From Cyanobacteria bacterium UBA6446 (lineage in GTDB: Bacteria; Cyanobacteriota; Vampirovibrionia; Gastranaerophilales; Gastranaerophilaceae), in assembly GCA_002438405.1 (NCBI GenBank), contig DJOE01000023.1, forward strand, positions 230,040 through 280,484: a stretch of 50,445 nucleotides of DNA. The letters are read 5' to 3'. The notes beneath the pieces are model-generated. The model made no database searches. It saw nothing but the letters and a program-made list of their open reading frames with translations, and was not told the origin of the DNA. Made by a program: the position numbers and the translations under genes. This document shows, one piece after another, positions 33,989 through 43,259 of this stretch. Positions within the stretch are counted from its first letter, which is position 1, and each line of letters starts with the position of its first letter.

Positions 33989-34738
33989 TTATTTAAGAAG
34001 TTTACCATTTGTTAATACATAATAAGCACAACCCCAACCTGTAGAAGTTAGACTACATGCACTACTATTTAAATAATTTGGAGTTCCGGCAACTCTTAAT
34101 GAACCTTTTTCATAATAAAAATCAAAAACATCTCTTCCTACCATATTAGGTAAAGCAGAACCATTCACATCAACAAAAAAATCTATGTACAAGTCTGCAT
34201 TTTTCTCTAGAGAGCTAGAATGATTACCACTCCTCCACCATAAAGAAGTTCCGTTATTCAATTTAACTTTATAATAATTAGGGAGTGCAGAATAGTTTCC
34301 CCACACTGTGCCACCATTAAGAGTTCTATATTTTAAATATGGAACACAAATACTCTTTTCATCTGGTTCTGTTCCACAATCATGGGCAACTTTCATGTGC
34401 TTTAATAGTTTTTCACCAATAATTTTTGCATCAGAATCGGAACCGTCAAGTTTTAATTCCCAACCCTCAACTTCTCCGTCTTCTGATTCTGCAGCCTTAA
34501 CCGATTGAGCAAGAATTGATTGTACCGCTCGTAATTGAGTGACAGTTCGCTTTTCATACAATTTTTGTGAAAGCGTTGGGATTGTCATTGCAGCAACTAC
34601 ACCAATAATGCCCAGAGTGATTAATAACTCAGCAATTGTAAATGCAGCCCTCCCCCTAGCCATCTCCCATAAGTGGGCATTGGAAGAATTATTGAAGTTG
34701 ATAGGTTGATAAGTGGATAAGTCTATAAATGGTTTCAT
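33989..34738 (-). CDS. Pseudopilin/prepilin-like protein with its own Xre partner
   Basis: A 249-residue protein. Start at 34738 behind AAGGGG. A 32-residue leader ends RAA before FTIAELLITLGIIGVVAAMT, the cleavage and membrane segment. The mature domain holds YKVKLNNGTSLWWRSG, a VDVNGSALPNMVGRDVFDFY block (the same D-V/L-NG-x-NxxGxD/WGxD idea seen in the other copies) and two Cys near the end. It is divergent from the Xre gene at 34812 across only 73 bp, the third such pair in the window. Confidence 0.85.
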   Translation of the reverse strand: MKPFIDLSTYQPINFNNSSNAHLWEMARGRAAFTIAELLITLGIIGVVAAMTIPTLSQKLYEKRTVTQLRAVQSILAQSVKAAESEDGEVEGWELKLDGSDSDAKIIGEKLLKHMKVAHDCGTEPDEKSICVPYLKYRTLNGGTVWGNYSALPNYYKVKLNNGTSLWWRSGNHSSSLEKNADLYIDFFVDVNGSALPNMVGRDVFDFYYEKGSLRVAGTPNYLNSSACSLTSTGWGCAYYVLTNGKLLK

Positions 34739-34799
34739 GATATTTCCCCTTCTTTCTTTTGTTCTCTTTTAGACTACATACTTCGATATCAAGATAACA

Positions 34800-34805
34800 T
34801 AAAAT
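34800..34805 (+). promoter_or_regulatory. -10 hexamer of the Xre gene at 34812
   Basis: TAAAAT, then AAATTT and the GTG start at 34812: a 6-base gap and no Shine-Dalgarno. Confidence 0.5.
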
Positions 34806-34811
34806 AAATTT

Positions 34812-35030
34812 GTGAACAATAAGACTACAAAAATTTACAATTTAGGGCGAAAAATATTTACTCGACGAAAAGAATTAGGAATGTCGCAAAATACATTAGC
34901 CGAAAAACTCGATATTTCAAGAGAGCATTTAGCAAAAATTGAAACCGCCAAACGCACAGTTAGTCTTGATTTATTAATTGAAATTGCAGATGCACTAGAT
35001 ACTAAAGTCAAAGATTTGATAGACTTTTAA
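34812..35030 (+). CDS. Xre-family HTH regulator, partner of the 34738 pseudopilin
   Basis: A 72-residue single-domain HTH_3 protein beginning with GTG. The recognition region is LGMSQNTLAEKLDISREHLA then KIETAKRTVSLDLLIEIADA. It resembles the regulator at 17558 (DISREHLAKIE against DITPEYLARIE) more than the one at 18104. It is placed to control itself and the divergent pseudopilin. The next gene starts 36 bp downstream with its own ribosome site. Confidence 0.88.
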   Translation: MNNKTTKIYNLGRKIFTRRKELGMSQNTLAEKLDISREHLAKIETAKRTVSLDLLIEIADALDTKVKDLIDF

Positions 35031-35066
35031 AACTTCGTGATAAAATTAAGAAAAAGGAGTTTTTTA

Positions 35067-35579
35067 ATGGTTAATAAAATTATAATATTTTCTGGGAAAC
35101 AATACTCCGGTAAAGACACCGCAGCTAAAATTATGCTTGATAAAATGCCAACATTTAAACGTTGTGCAATGGGTGATATTATAAAATTGACCTATGGTCA
35201 AGAGAAAAATTTAACACTAGAAGAAATTGAAAAAAACAAAGCTCAATATAGACCGGACTTGATTGAACTTGGAAACTGGGGACGTGCACAAAACCCCGAT
35301 TATTGGTTAAAAAAGATTATTGAACAAGATGGAAATATAATTGTAACAGATGTTCGAGTTCCTCACGAATATGAAGTCTTCAAAAATGCCGGAGCGATAA
35401 CTATCAGAGTAGAAGCTACCCGTGAAACCCGTGCCCAAAGAGGTACACTTGTTGGCGAAAATGATATTACAGAAGTAGGTTTAGATAACATAACTGATTG
35501 GGATTTTATAATAGATAATAATTCTGATTATGAGCATCTAAAAGAACAAGTTCTAAAAATTATTGACAAAATCAAATAA
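35067..35579 (+). CDS. P-loop nucleoside-monophosphate-kinase-like protein
   Basis: A 170-residue protein with a Walker A SGKQYSGKDTAAK near its start, then RCAMGDIIK, YRPDLIELGNWGRAQNPDYWL and TDVRVPHEYE. This arrangement matches the deoxynucleotide monophosphate kinase/phosphomevalonate kinase branch of the P-loop kinases, where the Asp in TDVR and the Arg residues of a lid (RGTLVGENDITE region) bind substrates. Exact substrate unknown. Start at 35067 behind AAGGAG; an upstream in-frame ATG at 35037 is not needed. It ends 2 bases before the convergent antiporter gene. Confidence 0.75.
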   Translation: MVNKIIIFSGKQYSGKDTAAKIMLDKMPTFKRCAMGDIIKLTYGQEKNLTLEEIEKNKAQYRPDLIELGNWGRAQNPDYWLKKIIEQDGNIIVTDVRVPHEYEVFKNAGAITIRVEATRETRAQRGTLVGENDITEVGLDNITDWDFIIDNNSDYEHLKEQVLKIIDKIK

Positions 35580-35581
35580 AA

Positions 35582-36892
35582 TTATTTAAAAATCAAAACA
35601 GCAATCAATGCAGAAATAATTATTGGAATGTTATAAATTAAAAATGTTGGAACACATGTATCCCAAATATGATTGTGTTGCCCGTCTGCATTCAATCCAG
35701 CAGTAGGTCCTAACGTTGTATCAGATGCAGGAGAACCAGCATCTCCTAACGCTGCTGCTGCAGATAAAACAATTATCATTGACGGAATACTAAAACCTAA
35801 TTTTAAACAAATCGGAATATACAAAACTGCCAAAATTGGAATTGTACCAAAAGAAGTACCTATTCCCATAGTGATAAACAAACCAACAAATAACATTGCA
35901 GCGGCCGCAACAACTTTACTAGATCCCATAAAAGGAGTAATTGAATTTACAAGAGAATCAATACCTCCAGTTGCTTTCATAACACTTGCATATCCGGCTG
36001 CTACAAGCATTACAAATGCGACATAGCCCATCAAACCAACACCCTCGTTGATTAATTTATCCATTTTGTCATGATCAATTGCTTTAAAACCAAAGATTAC
36101 AGACAAGCCAACCAAAGCTCCTAATGGCAAGGAATTCGTCCACAATTGAACAACCAATGTAATAACAGCAGCGACAAGTGTAATATAATGACTTCTATTG
36201 AGTGTCAAATCTTCTTTTTCGGACTGTTCTTTAACCACAATTTCTTTATAAGTTCTAGGTTTTCGATACAAAACAAACACTGCAACAAGTAAGCCGATAA
36301 ACATTCCAAGCCCTAAAATCCAATTGTATTTCCAAATTTGACTTTTAATTACATCAACTCCGTTTTGCATCATATTTTCAGCAATCAAACCTTGAAAGAT
36401 CAAACCAAAACCTGCAGGAATTGCAATATACGGAGCTTCCAATCCAAAAGCTAAACCACAAGCAACAGCCCTTCTATCAAGTTTTAACTTATTCATCAAA
36501 CTCAACAATGGCGGAACTAAAATCGGAATAAATGCAATGTGAACAGGAATCAAGTTTTGTGAAAGGATTGCAATACAGGTCAAAATTGCAATCAATAGAT
36601 ATTTATTAGATTTAATTGCATGTGCAATTTTTTTTGCCAAAATTGGAGCGAGTCCGGTATGGGTCATAGAAGCAGCAAAAGCACCCAATAAAATATAACT
36701 CAATGCAGTTTCAGAATTACCACCCATACCATGAATGAAAATATTCATAACTTCATTCAAGCTAATATGACCTACAATTCCTCCAACCACAGACGAAATA
36801 ATCAATGCCAATAAAACATTTATTCTGCATAAACATAATATGCAAAGCAAAATAACTGAAACTATAATTGGGTTTGTAATAAATGAGAGCAT
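35582..36892 (-). CDS. YuiF-type Na+/H+ antiporter family membrane protein
   Basis: A 436-residue polytopic membrane protein with 11-13 hydrophobic helices. Family features are GMGGNSETALSYILLGAFAA near residue 55, AILSQNLIPVHIAFIPILVP and SAAAALGDAGSPASDTTLGP towards the end, as in the YuiF/NhaC-like antiporter group. The ion and direction are not provable here; some relatives move amino acids. It is monocistronic and is preceded by AGGAAAATT at the start. Confidence 0.85.
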   Translation of the reverse strand: MLSFITNPIIVSVILLCILCLCRINVLLALIISSVVGGIVGHISLNEVMNIFIHGMGGNSETALSYILLGAFAASMTHTGLAPILAKKIAHAIKSNKYLLIAILTCIAILSQNLIPVHIAFIPILVPPLLSLMNKLKLDRRAVACGLAFGLEAPYIAIPAGFGLIFQGLIAENMMQNGVDVIKSQIWKYNWILGLGMFIGLLVAVFVLYRKPRTYKEIVVKEQSEKEDLTLNRSHYITLVAAVITLVVQLWTNSLPLGALVGLSVIFGFKAIDHDKMDKLINEGVGLMGYVAFVMLVAAGYASVMKATGGIDSLVNSITPFMGSSKVVAAAAMLFVGLFITMGIGTSFGTIPILAVLYIPICLKLGFSIPSMIIVLSAAAALGDAGSPASDTTLGPTAGLNADGQHNHIWDTCVPTFLIYNIPIIISALIAVLIFK

Positions 36893-36933
36893 AATTTTCC
36901 TGTCAGTATTAGACTAACATAAAAATACTACAA

Positions 36934-38490
36934 TTACACAATTCTATTACAAAAATCATCTTCTGATAAAGATTTGCCGGTAATTTCAATCATCAATTCT
37001 TCATCTGTTTTAGTTGAACCGAATTTAAATAAACCAGAATTCAAGAATTCAGCAGTCTTTGAATTTTTACTAATTTCGCCCAATTTATTTGTTAAAGAAT
37101 TATACAATTGAGCTTTGATTAAAGCTGCTCTAAAGTAATTTTGATAATACCCTGGGTGTGACAAATAATGAGGAATTGTAGCCCATTCATTATTTAAATC
37201 ATTATTTTCACCACGAGATAGATATTTTTGTTTCATCTTTTTCCACAACAATTTCAAATCTTGCTCCGGATTTTTGTACATTTCTCGCTCAAATTCAATA
37301 ATTTGCAATGAACGATTTACAAATCTTGCATCATCTTTTTTCAATTCGGCTTTAAATTTTACTAAAGTATCAGTTGGTACAATTTTAGATAAAATATTTT
37401 CTGTTTTAGGTAAATCTCCCATCATCATTGCAACCGCTTCTGTCATTGCACAAGATGACGGTTCTTGGTCTAAAAATGGCATCGTTGTATCTAGTGCAAT
37501 ATCATAAACACAATGTCCTAATTCATGCAAAATAGTATCCAAACTGTTTGCATTATTGGTTAAATTAGCCAAAATTCTTGCATCTTTCCCCGGTTTAATG
37601 CAAAATGCAAAGCCGTGAGTATTTTTACCTTTACGAGGGAATAAATCTAAAGTTATACCGATATTTTCAACATCATAACCCATATTGTTATAGACAGATT
37701 TTGCAATATCTACGACTTGTTCTTTAGTTTTAAAACAAGAATTTACAGCTTTTTCCGGAGTATCATCTGTCAAAAGTCCATAATGATAATCTAGTAACTC
37801 GTTAGAATTTATACCAAAACTTTTTGCTAAAACTTCTTTTCTTTCTTCATCAAACTTTGCAGAAACATCTTTTGTTTTAGAGTAAACTCCTGATAACAAT
37901 TCATCTAATTTCTCAGGAGAAATTTCATAAGAATCATCAATCATATAGTCAAAATATGTGTCATACCCTTTATTTTTAGCATACGCATTTCGCATTTTGA
38001 TAAACTGAACTAAATCCTCAGCAATAATATCACCTGCTTTAACTTTAGCTTCATAAGCCTTTCTACGAGTTTCGGGATTCGTTTCGGTTTCTAAAATTTT
38101 ATTAATTTCAGCTTTTGAAATCTGTTTACCGTCAAGCATCATTGTATAAGAATTAAATTTTGCAGCAATTTCATTTTCTTTATCTCTCAAGGCTTTTAGC
38201 TCGTTACCTGATTCAATTTCATTATAAAAAGCTTTAACTAAATCTTTCAACTGTTTTGCTAAATGCTTATCTTCTAGTCCTGCATTTTGAATTTCTTTCA
38301 ATTCTTCATATAATGCTTTATCCTTGAATAAATTGCTCATTTTTTCCTGAGAAATTGTATATTTTTTCAAATTTTCATCTGTTGAATTTATATAAAAATT
38401 CCAAGCTGCAAGTTCTGAGTCATAGCTTTGAGCTTCCAGTTTAGAACTAAATTCATCTCTTAATTTTATATATTTTTCAAGATTATTCAT
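36934..38490 (-). CDS. M3/M2-type zinc oligopeptidase
   Basis: A 518-residue, probably cytosolic gluzincin. The zinc site is HELGH (322-326) with the third ligand Glu351 in MTEAVAMMMGDL, 29 residues from the first His, a spacing shared by M3 thimet-like and M2 ACE-like peptidases. The rest is helical with no signal peptide, as in the clamshell oligopeptidases that trim short peptides. The substrate-Tyr region near IPHYLSHPGYYQNYFRA supports the clan. I cannot decide between M2 and M3 by eye. Confidence 0.85.
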   Translation of the reverse strand: MNNLEKYIKLRDEFSSKLEAQSYDSELAAWNFYINSTDENLKKYTISQEKMSNLFKDKALYEELKEIQNAGLEDKHLAKQLKDLVKAFYNEIESGNELKALRDKENEIAAKFNSYTMMLDGKQISKAEINKILETETNPETRRKAYEAKVKAGDIIAEDLVQFIKMRNAYAKNKGYDTYFDYMIDDSYEISPEKLDELLSGVYSKTKDVSAKFDEERKEVLAKSFGINSNELLDYHYGLLTDDTPEKAVNSCFKTKEQVVDIAKSVYNNMGYDVENIGITLDLFPRKGKNTHGFAFCIKPGKDARILANLTNNANSLDTILHELGHCVYDIALDTTMPFLDQEPSSCAMTEAVAMMMGDLPKTENILSKIVPTDTLVKFKAELKKDDARFVNRSLQIIEFEREMYKNPEQDLKLLWKKMKQKYLSRGENNDLNNEWATIPHYLSHPGYYQNYFRAALIKAQLYNSLTNKLGEISKNSKTAEFLNSGLFKFGSTKTDEELMIEITGKSLSEDDFCNRIV

Positions 38491-38514
38491 AGATATACAA
38501 GACCTTTCTTTTTA

Positions 38515-39228
38515 TTATTTAACATTTATTTCATAGCAAGGATAAGCCTTTGAACAGCCCTCTAGACGTTGAATTTTAATAGTTACACCAGATTTTTTAA
38601 TTTTAAACTGGTTTGAGAAATTCCCAAGTTCCATTTTTTTACTATCATTTGGTACAATATAATATTTGTAAAAATCATCACTGGTATTATTCAAAACAAC
38701 GAATTTGTTATGGAATTTAGATTGTTTTAAATTATAAGTTCCTTTTTCCAAGGTTGAAACATCAATAATTTCATAACCTTTTAAGAGTTTTGAAACTTCA
38801 TTTTTAGATAATTTTCTTTGTACAAATTTTACACCATTAAACAATACTTCATAGAATTCAAAAGTTCTTGGATAATAAGAATATAATTTTTTACCAACTA
38901 AAAATTCTTGACTACCCTCACCGATCAAAACAGGCTCTTTCGGAACTTGCGCATTACCGGTCAACAAGTTGTAAGAAGTTAAACCTGTATTATCAACAGG
39001 TTCTTGAACTTGCAAAATAATATCATCTTTTGAGTCATCAGAATCAGTTTCTTTATATTTAGTCCAAGAATGAGCATTCATGTTGTATGTCCACAATTTT
39101 TGTCCAATAGACGGAATCATAGAATTTGCTTGTTCTTGCTTTTTGTTATCTGAATAAACCATAAACCATGAAAATAAAACGACTACTATTAATAATATAA
39201 CAGAACCGATTATATAATTTTTTTTCAT
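38515..39228 (-). CDS. Hypothetical membrane-anchored protein
   Basis: The start at 39228 is set by GGGGAG five bases upstream. It gives a 237-residue product with one N-terminal membrane helix (IIGSVILLIVVVLFSWFMVY) and an extracytoplasmic domain rich in short strands (SFSYYP-like turns, KLYSYYPRTFEFYEVLFNG, CSKAYPCYEINVK at the end). No family recognised. It lies 24 bp after the peptidase start side on the same strand and is upstream in transcription, so it may be co-transcribed with the oligopeptidase. Confidence 0.68.
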   Translation of the reverse strand: MKKNYIIGSVILLIVVVLFSWFMVYSDNKKQEQANSMIPSIGQKLWTYNMNAHSWTKYKETDSDDSKDDIILQVQEPVDNTGLTSYNLLTGNAQVPKEPVLIGEGSQEFLVGKKLYSYYPRTFEFYEVLFNGVKFVQRKLSKNEVSKLLKGYEIIDVSTLEKGTYNLKQSKFHNKFVVLNNTSDDFYKYYIVPNDSKKMELGNFSNQFKIKKSGVTIKIQRLEGCSKAYPCYEINVK

Positions 39229-39354
39229 TTTTCTCCCCTTAGCCCAATAATTACACCAAAACAATAGCACAAACAACCAATAGATACTATTACTCATTTC
39301 TAAAAAATAATTAGCCAAATAGAGAATAGATTAAAAACGTCTATAAGAGTTTAA

Positions 39355-39427
39355 TATAATTAATCTTTTTCATACTTCCAGCTATTCTTAATTCCAACGA
39401 GCCTCAATTTTTAGAGGCTCTTTTTTT
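39355..39427 (+). ncRNA. Candidate small RNA of about 60 nt
   Basis: TTAAAA (39331-39336), an 18-bp spacer and TATAAT (39355-39360) lead into about 60 bases ending in a strong intrinsic terminator (GAGCCTC 39399-39405, GAGGCTC 39414-39420, seven T). No plus-strand gene precedes this terminator for over 3.8 kb and none lies between promoter and terminator. It is either a small RNA or a terminated leader of the AsmA-like gene. Confidence 0.5.
39399..39427 (+). terminator. Orphan intrinsic terminator upstream of the AsmA-like gene
   Basis: Perfect 7-bp GC-rich stem GAGCCTC/GAGGCTC with an 8-nt loop, followed by TTTTTTT on the plus strand only. Confidence 0.9.
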
Positions 39428-39528
39428 AGGGGGTAAATAATTATTAATATAAAAAGATATTTTGTATTTATAATTTCTTATTTAACTTATAATCTAGTTA
39501 TATATGATGTAAATCAAATGAGGGTTTT

Positions 39529-42500
39529 ATGAAAAATATTTTTAGAATTACCGGAATAACATTTGCAACTTTGATTGGGTGCTTATATTTAGCATTTTTA
39601 TTCGTTGTTCCAAACAAAATTGATTTGAATCAATACAAAGCAGATGTTCAAAAACTGGTAAAAGATAATACAGGATTAAATATTAATTATGATGAAATTA
39701 AAGTTTATACAACACCTATACTTGAAGCAGGCATAAAAACGCATAATATCACTGTTTCATTACCAGACGGCTCAACAGTTTTCCATGCTGATAAATTCAA
39801 AGGGAAAGTATTCTTGCCTAACTTGTTATGGAAAAATGTCAGAGTATCATCTGCTCAAGTTGATTCTCCAAACTTGAATATTGAAATTGTTAATGGCGAA
39901 AAATACAAAGTTGCAAAGGTTTATGAAGATTTAATCAATAAACAACGCCGAGAAAAAAGGTTAAACATTGAAGTGCCAAAAACTGAACTCCAAAACAATA
40001 TGGCTATTGACCCCTCACAATTTTCTATAACAATTCCAAACTTCAAGTTAAAGAATTATAAAGCAGTAATTGATGATACAAAAGCAGCTCACAAACTTAC
40101 ACTAAAAGGGGAAGAATTAAAACTTGGGTATTACAACGGAGAAACAGCTAAATTAAAAACAAATGCTCAATTTTTAAGTGATGACAAAACAAATATCACT
40201 GCCGATTTAGATATAAATACTTTTTTGCCTAAATTCAAACCAACTGAACAAGATGAAGATGATGAAGCAATTTTCTCTCTTCCATTTATCAATCCTGTAA
40301 CTGAATATAGAGCATACAATTTAAAATCAAATATTTCTTCTAAACTAAAAATAAGAAAAGACAAAAAAGATAACAAAATCAGAAGCTACGGATTTTTAAA
40401 TATTGATAATACAACCGTTACAATGTCAGGTTTACAATTACCAGAATCTTATTTCAGACTTCAAGCTAGAGGAACAATGTCTGAAATAGATACAAATCTT
40501 TATGTAACGAACAAAGAATATATTAAATTATTCGGAAGCATTGACTATGGTAAAAGTCCATTTGTTGATTTAACGATAAAATCGCCAAAAGTATATTTAA
40601 ATAATGTTTTAAATATTGCAAAAGCATATTTAGATACAATTCACATAAAAAATGATATTGATAGAATGACTGCAAGCGGATATTTATTATCTAATGCGCA
40701 TTTAAAAACAGATTTTACTGACATAAATTCAAATGGTAAAATAATTATCAGAGATGGGAATACTGAAGATAAAAATATTGGTTTAATCTTTAGCAAACTG
40801 AATGCAAATTTATTCTTTGATAATAATATTTTTAAAATTGTAAACACAAGTGTATTAATAAATAACAGACCTCTAAAAATTTCAGGTAAAATTGATGCAA
40901 ATTCTATCGCAAACTTTAGTATTGAGGGAGATAAAATTCCACTTAAAGGTTTGTATTTAGCATTTGCACCACGTGAAATCAAAAGAAATTATGATTTGCA
41001 ATCCGGTGTTTTGACTCTAAATGCCAAAGTTACCGGAGAAATTAAAGATATCGCAGCAATCCTAAAATCCGATTTAGAAAATCTTATTATTAGAGATAGA
41101 GCTGGTAATTTTGGAGTTTCAAATAAATCTTCTCATTTTGGAATAGCAAACTATGCAGGGGAAATGAAAGGAAAACTTACAAATAAAAACTTTAATCTAA
41201 CATTACCTAAAACAAATTCCTTAATAAAAGATAATTTACTTGTTGTCGAAATTAACGATAATAAAATTGATGTAAAACCCTCAGATATTCAAATTAACAG
41301 AAATTCTCATATTAAATTTCACGGTAATTTAAAGAATTATCTTTCTGACCCTACATCAAGATTTTTGGCAAATGGAGAATTAGCAACTCCTGATATTGCA
41401 ACTTTAATAGGCAAAGAAGTTACACCATATCTTGATTTTAAAGGTATATTACCAATGAAATCAGAATTTGCATCTAAAGGAAATGATTTCAAATTTACAA
41501 CTCAAGTTTTAGCAAATACAAACAATTATATTTCCCCTGTAAAATTTGACGACTTAACAGGCAAACAAACCCTTTTACAATTATTCCTTGAAAAGAAAGG
41601 GGATACAATCAAATTAAGTAAATCAGGATTATTCACAAGAAATTCTGGAACAAAATTCAGCCCTAATTTACAAGCAAACTTATTTGGTGCTAAAGGAATT
41701 GTTGAATTGAGAGCAATGATTTCTAATATAACGACAGATCCATTTATTAATATTTTCAAAATTTCAATAAATAAAACAATGAATGGTTCTATCTGTTTCT
41801 TAAAACGTTCAAGATTTTCTCTATCCGGAAATACATTTATTTTTGGGAAACCGGAGCAACCCCATATTAGTGGACGTTTTGAAGTTAAAAATTTATCAAT
41901 GCCTGAAATTTTAACAAATATTCGCAGAATTGATACAAATTTAAATTCAAAAGGTCTAAATATTAATATTGATAATGTCAATGCAAATGGTTCTGATTTT
42001 AACATAAAAGCAGAATCTACTTGGGACTTACTCTTGAACAATATAATTTCAAATATCAGAGTAACCTCAAGACGTATTGATGCCGATAGATTGATGAAAG
42101 TTTCTGATGCTGCAAATAGAATTTTACCTAAAACAGAAACAACATCTCCAAATGGAGGAATTACAATTCAAAATGGTTTTATAAGGTTTAACAATATTAA
42201 ATCTGGAAAAATCATTGCAAAAAATACAACCGGAAGAATTTCATTATATAATAATATTTTCTACCTAAATAGATTAAATACATACCCAATGGGCGGAAAC
42301 GTTACAGGGAATGTATCAATGAACCTTGTAAATACAGAATTAAAAGCAAAGGTTCAAGGTAAGAACTTTGATATTGAAAAAATACTTCTTGATGTTATGA
42401 ATATGAAAGATACATTATCTGGAAAACTTAATTTCTCTAGTGATGTAACACTTAGAGGGACATCAATGGAAGAACAAATGAAAACATTAAAAGGTTCAAC

Positions 42501-43200
42501 AAAATTCACCGTAAGAAACGGACAGCTCGGACCTTTTGGTAAATTTGAGAACTTTTTGATGTCTGAAAACATTAGAGAAAATGCCTTTTTCTCATCAGCT
42601 GTTGGCTCAATAATTTCAAATATCACAACAATTGATACTTCACACTTTAATCAACTATATGGGCATCTTACATTCGCTAACGGTTATGTAAATATTATGC
42701 CAATCAAGAGCCAAGGAAACGTAATGTCTATGTTCATCTTTGGTAAAGCAGGATTACTTGATAATTCTGCAGACATCAAAGTTCGAGGGAAATTAGCAGG
42801 TTCAGTTTCTGATAGCTTAGGTGTTCTTTCAAATATCAACCCAATTAATTTGGTAAAAAATACACCGGGGTTAAATATTGTTGCCGCAAAGACATTCTCT
42901 TTATTCTGTGAATCTGTTTCAGAAGAAGAAATGAAGGCAATTCCACACTTAGGGAAAGGTAAAACAGATAAAAATGCAACAAAATTTCAAGTTGTTTTAA
43001 GAGGGGACACAAGAAAACCTCTACGAATGATTAAATCTTTCAAATGGTTAGCCTTAGATTCTGAAATTCAAAGTGCTAAAGAATTTATTGATACTATTCC
43101 AGAACCGGTTGAGGGTGAAGAAAACTTATCTGTTGATGAACTTATCAAGCTCAGAGAAACACAACAACAAGAAAAAAATTCTACAACAAATCAAGAATAA
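39529..43200 (+). CDS. AsmA-like (TamB/YhdP-type) envelope protein, large
   Basis: A 1223-residue protein. One N-terminal membrane helix (GITFATLIGCLYLAFLFVVP) anchors it in the inner membrane, followed by an AsmA-type N-terminal block (NTGLNINYDEIKVYTTPILE) and a very long series of amphipathic beta strands, typical of the repeating-beta-groove proteins thought to carry phospholipids across the periplasm. The C-terminal AsmA-like region contains LNFSSDVTLRGTSMEEQM, LKGSTKFTVRNGQLGPFGKF and SVSDSLGVLSNINPINLV. Start behind GAGGG. A terminator follows and a second large relative starts 60 bp on. Lipid transport is family knowledge, not shown here. Confidence 0.85.
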   Translation: MKNIFRITGITFATLIGCLYLAFLFVVPNKIDLNQYKADVQKLVKDNTGLNINYDEIKVYTTPILEAGIKTHNITVSLPDGSTVFHADKFKGKVFLPNLLWKNVRVSSAQVDSPNLNIEIVNGEKYKVAKVYEDLINKQRREKRLNIEVPKTELQNNMAIDPSQFSITIPNFKLKNYKAVIDDTKAAHKLTLKGEELKLGYYNGETAKLKTNAQFLSDDKTNITADLDINTFLPKFKPTEQDEDDEAIFSLPFINPVTEYRAYNLKSNISSKLKIRKDKKDNKIRSYGFLNIDNTTVTMSGLQLPESYFRLQARGTMSEIDTNLYVTNKEYIKLFGSIDYGKSPFVDLTIKSPKVYLNNVLNIAKAYLDTIHIKNDIDRMTASGYLLSNAHLKTDFTDINSNGKIIIRDGNTEDKNIGLIFSKLNANLFFDNNIFKIVNTSVLINNRPLKISGKIDANSIANFSIEGDKIPLKGLYLAFAPREIKRNYDLQSGVLTLNAKVTGEIKDIAAILKSDLENLIIRDRAGNFGVSNKSSHFGIANYAGEMKGKLTNKNFNLTLPKTNSLIKDNLLVVEINDNKIDVKPSDIQINRNSHIKFHGNLKNYLSDPTSRFLANGELATPDIATLIGKEVTPYLDFKGILPMKSEFASKGNDFKFTTQVLANTNNYISPVKFDDLTGKQTLLQLFLEKKGDTIKLSKSGLFTRNSGTKFSPNLQANLFGAKGIVELRAMISNITTDPFINIFKISINKTMNGSICFLKRSRFSLSGNTFIFGKPEQPHISGRFEVKNLSMPEILTNIRRIDTNLNSKGLNINIDNVNANGSDFNIKAESTWDLLLNNIISNIRVTSRRIDADRLMKVSDAANRILPKTETTSPNGGITIQNGFIRFNNIKSGKIIAKNTTGRISLYNNIFYLNRLNTYPMGGNVTGNVSMNLVNTELKAKVQGKNFDIEKILLDVMNMKDTLSGKLNFSSDVTLRGTSMEEQMKTLKGSTKFTVRNGQLGPFGKFENFLMSENIRENAFFSSAVGSIISNITTIDTSHFNQLYGHLTFANGYVNIMPIKSQGNVMSMFIFGKAGLLDNSADIKVRGKLAGSVSDSLGVLSNINPINLVKNTPGLNIVAAKTFSLFCESVSEEEMKAIPHLGKGKTDKNATKFQVVLRGDTRKPLRMIKSFKWLALDSEIQSAKEFIDTIPEPVEGEENLSVDELIKLRETQQQEKNSTTNQE

Positions 43201-43210
43201 AAATAACAAA

Positions 43211-43240
43211 AGAGTCGAATTAAATTTCGGCTCTTTATTT
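43211..43240 (+). terminator. Intrinsic terminator between the two AsmA-like genes
   Basis: AGAGTCGAA and TTCGGCTCT pair with one G-U wobble around TTAAAT, then TTTATTTAT. The next gene starts 20 bases later. Confidence 0.75.
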
Positions 43241-43246
43241 ATATGA

Positions 43247-43252
43247 TAAAAT
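43247..43252 (+). promoter_or_regulatory. -10 hexamer of the second AsmA-like gene
   Basis: TAAAAT followed by 7 bases and the ATG at 43260, with no Shine-Dalgarno. TATGAT at 43242-43247 is an alternative. Any -35 would lie inside the preceding terminator. Confidence 0.4.
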
Positions 43253-43259
43253 AAAACTT

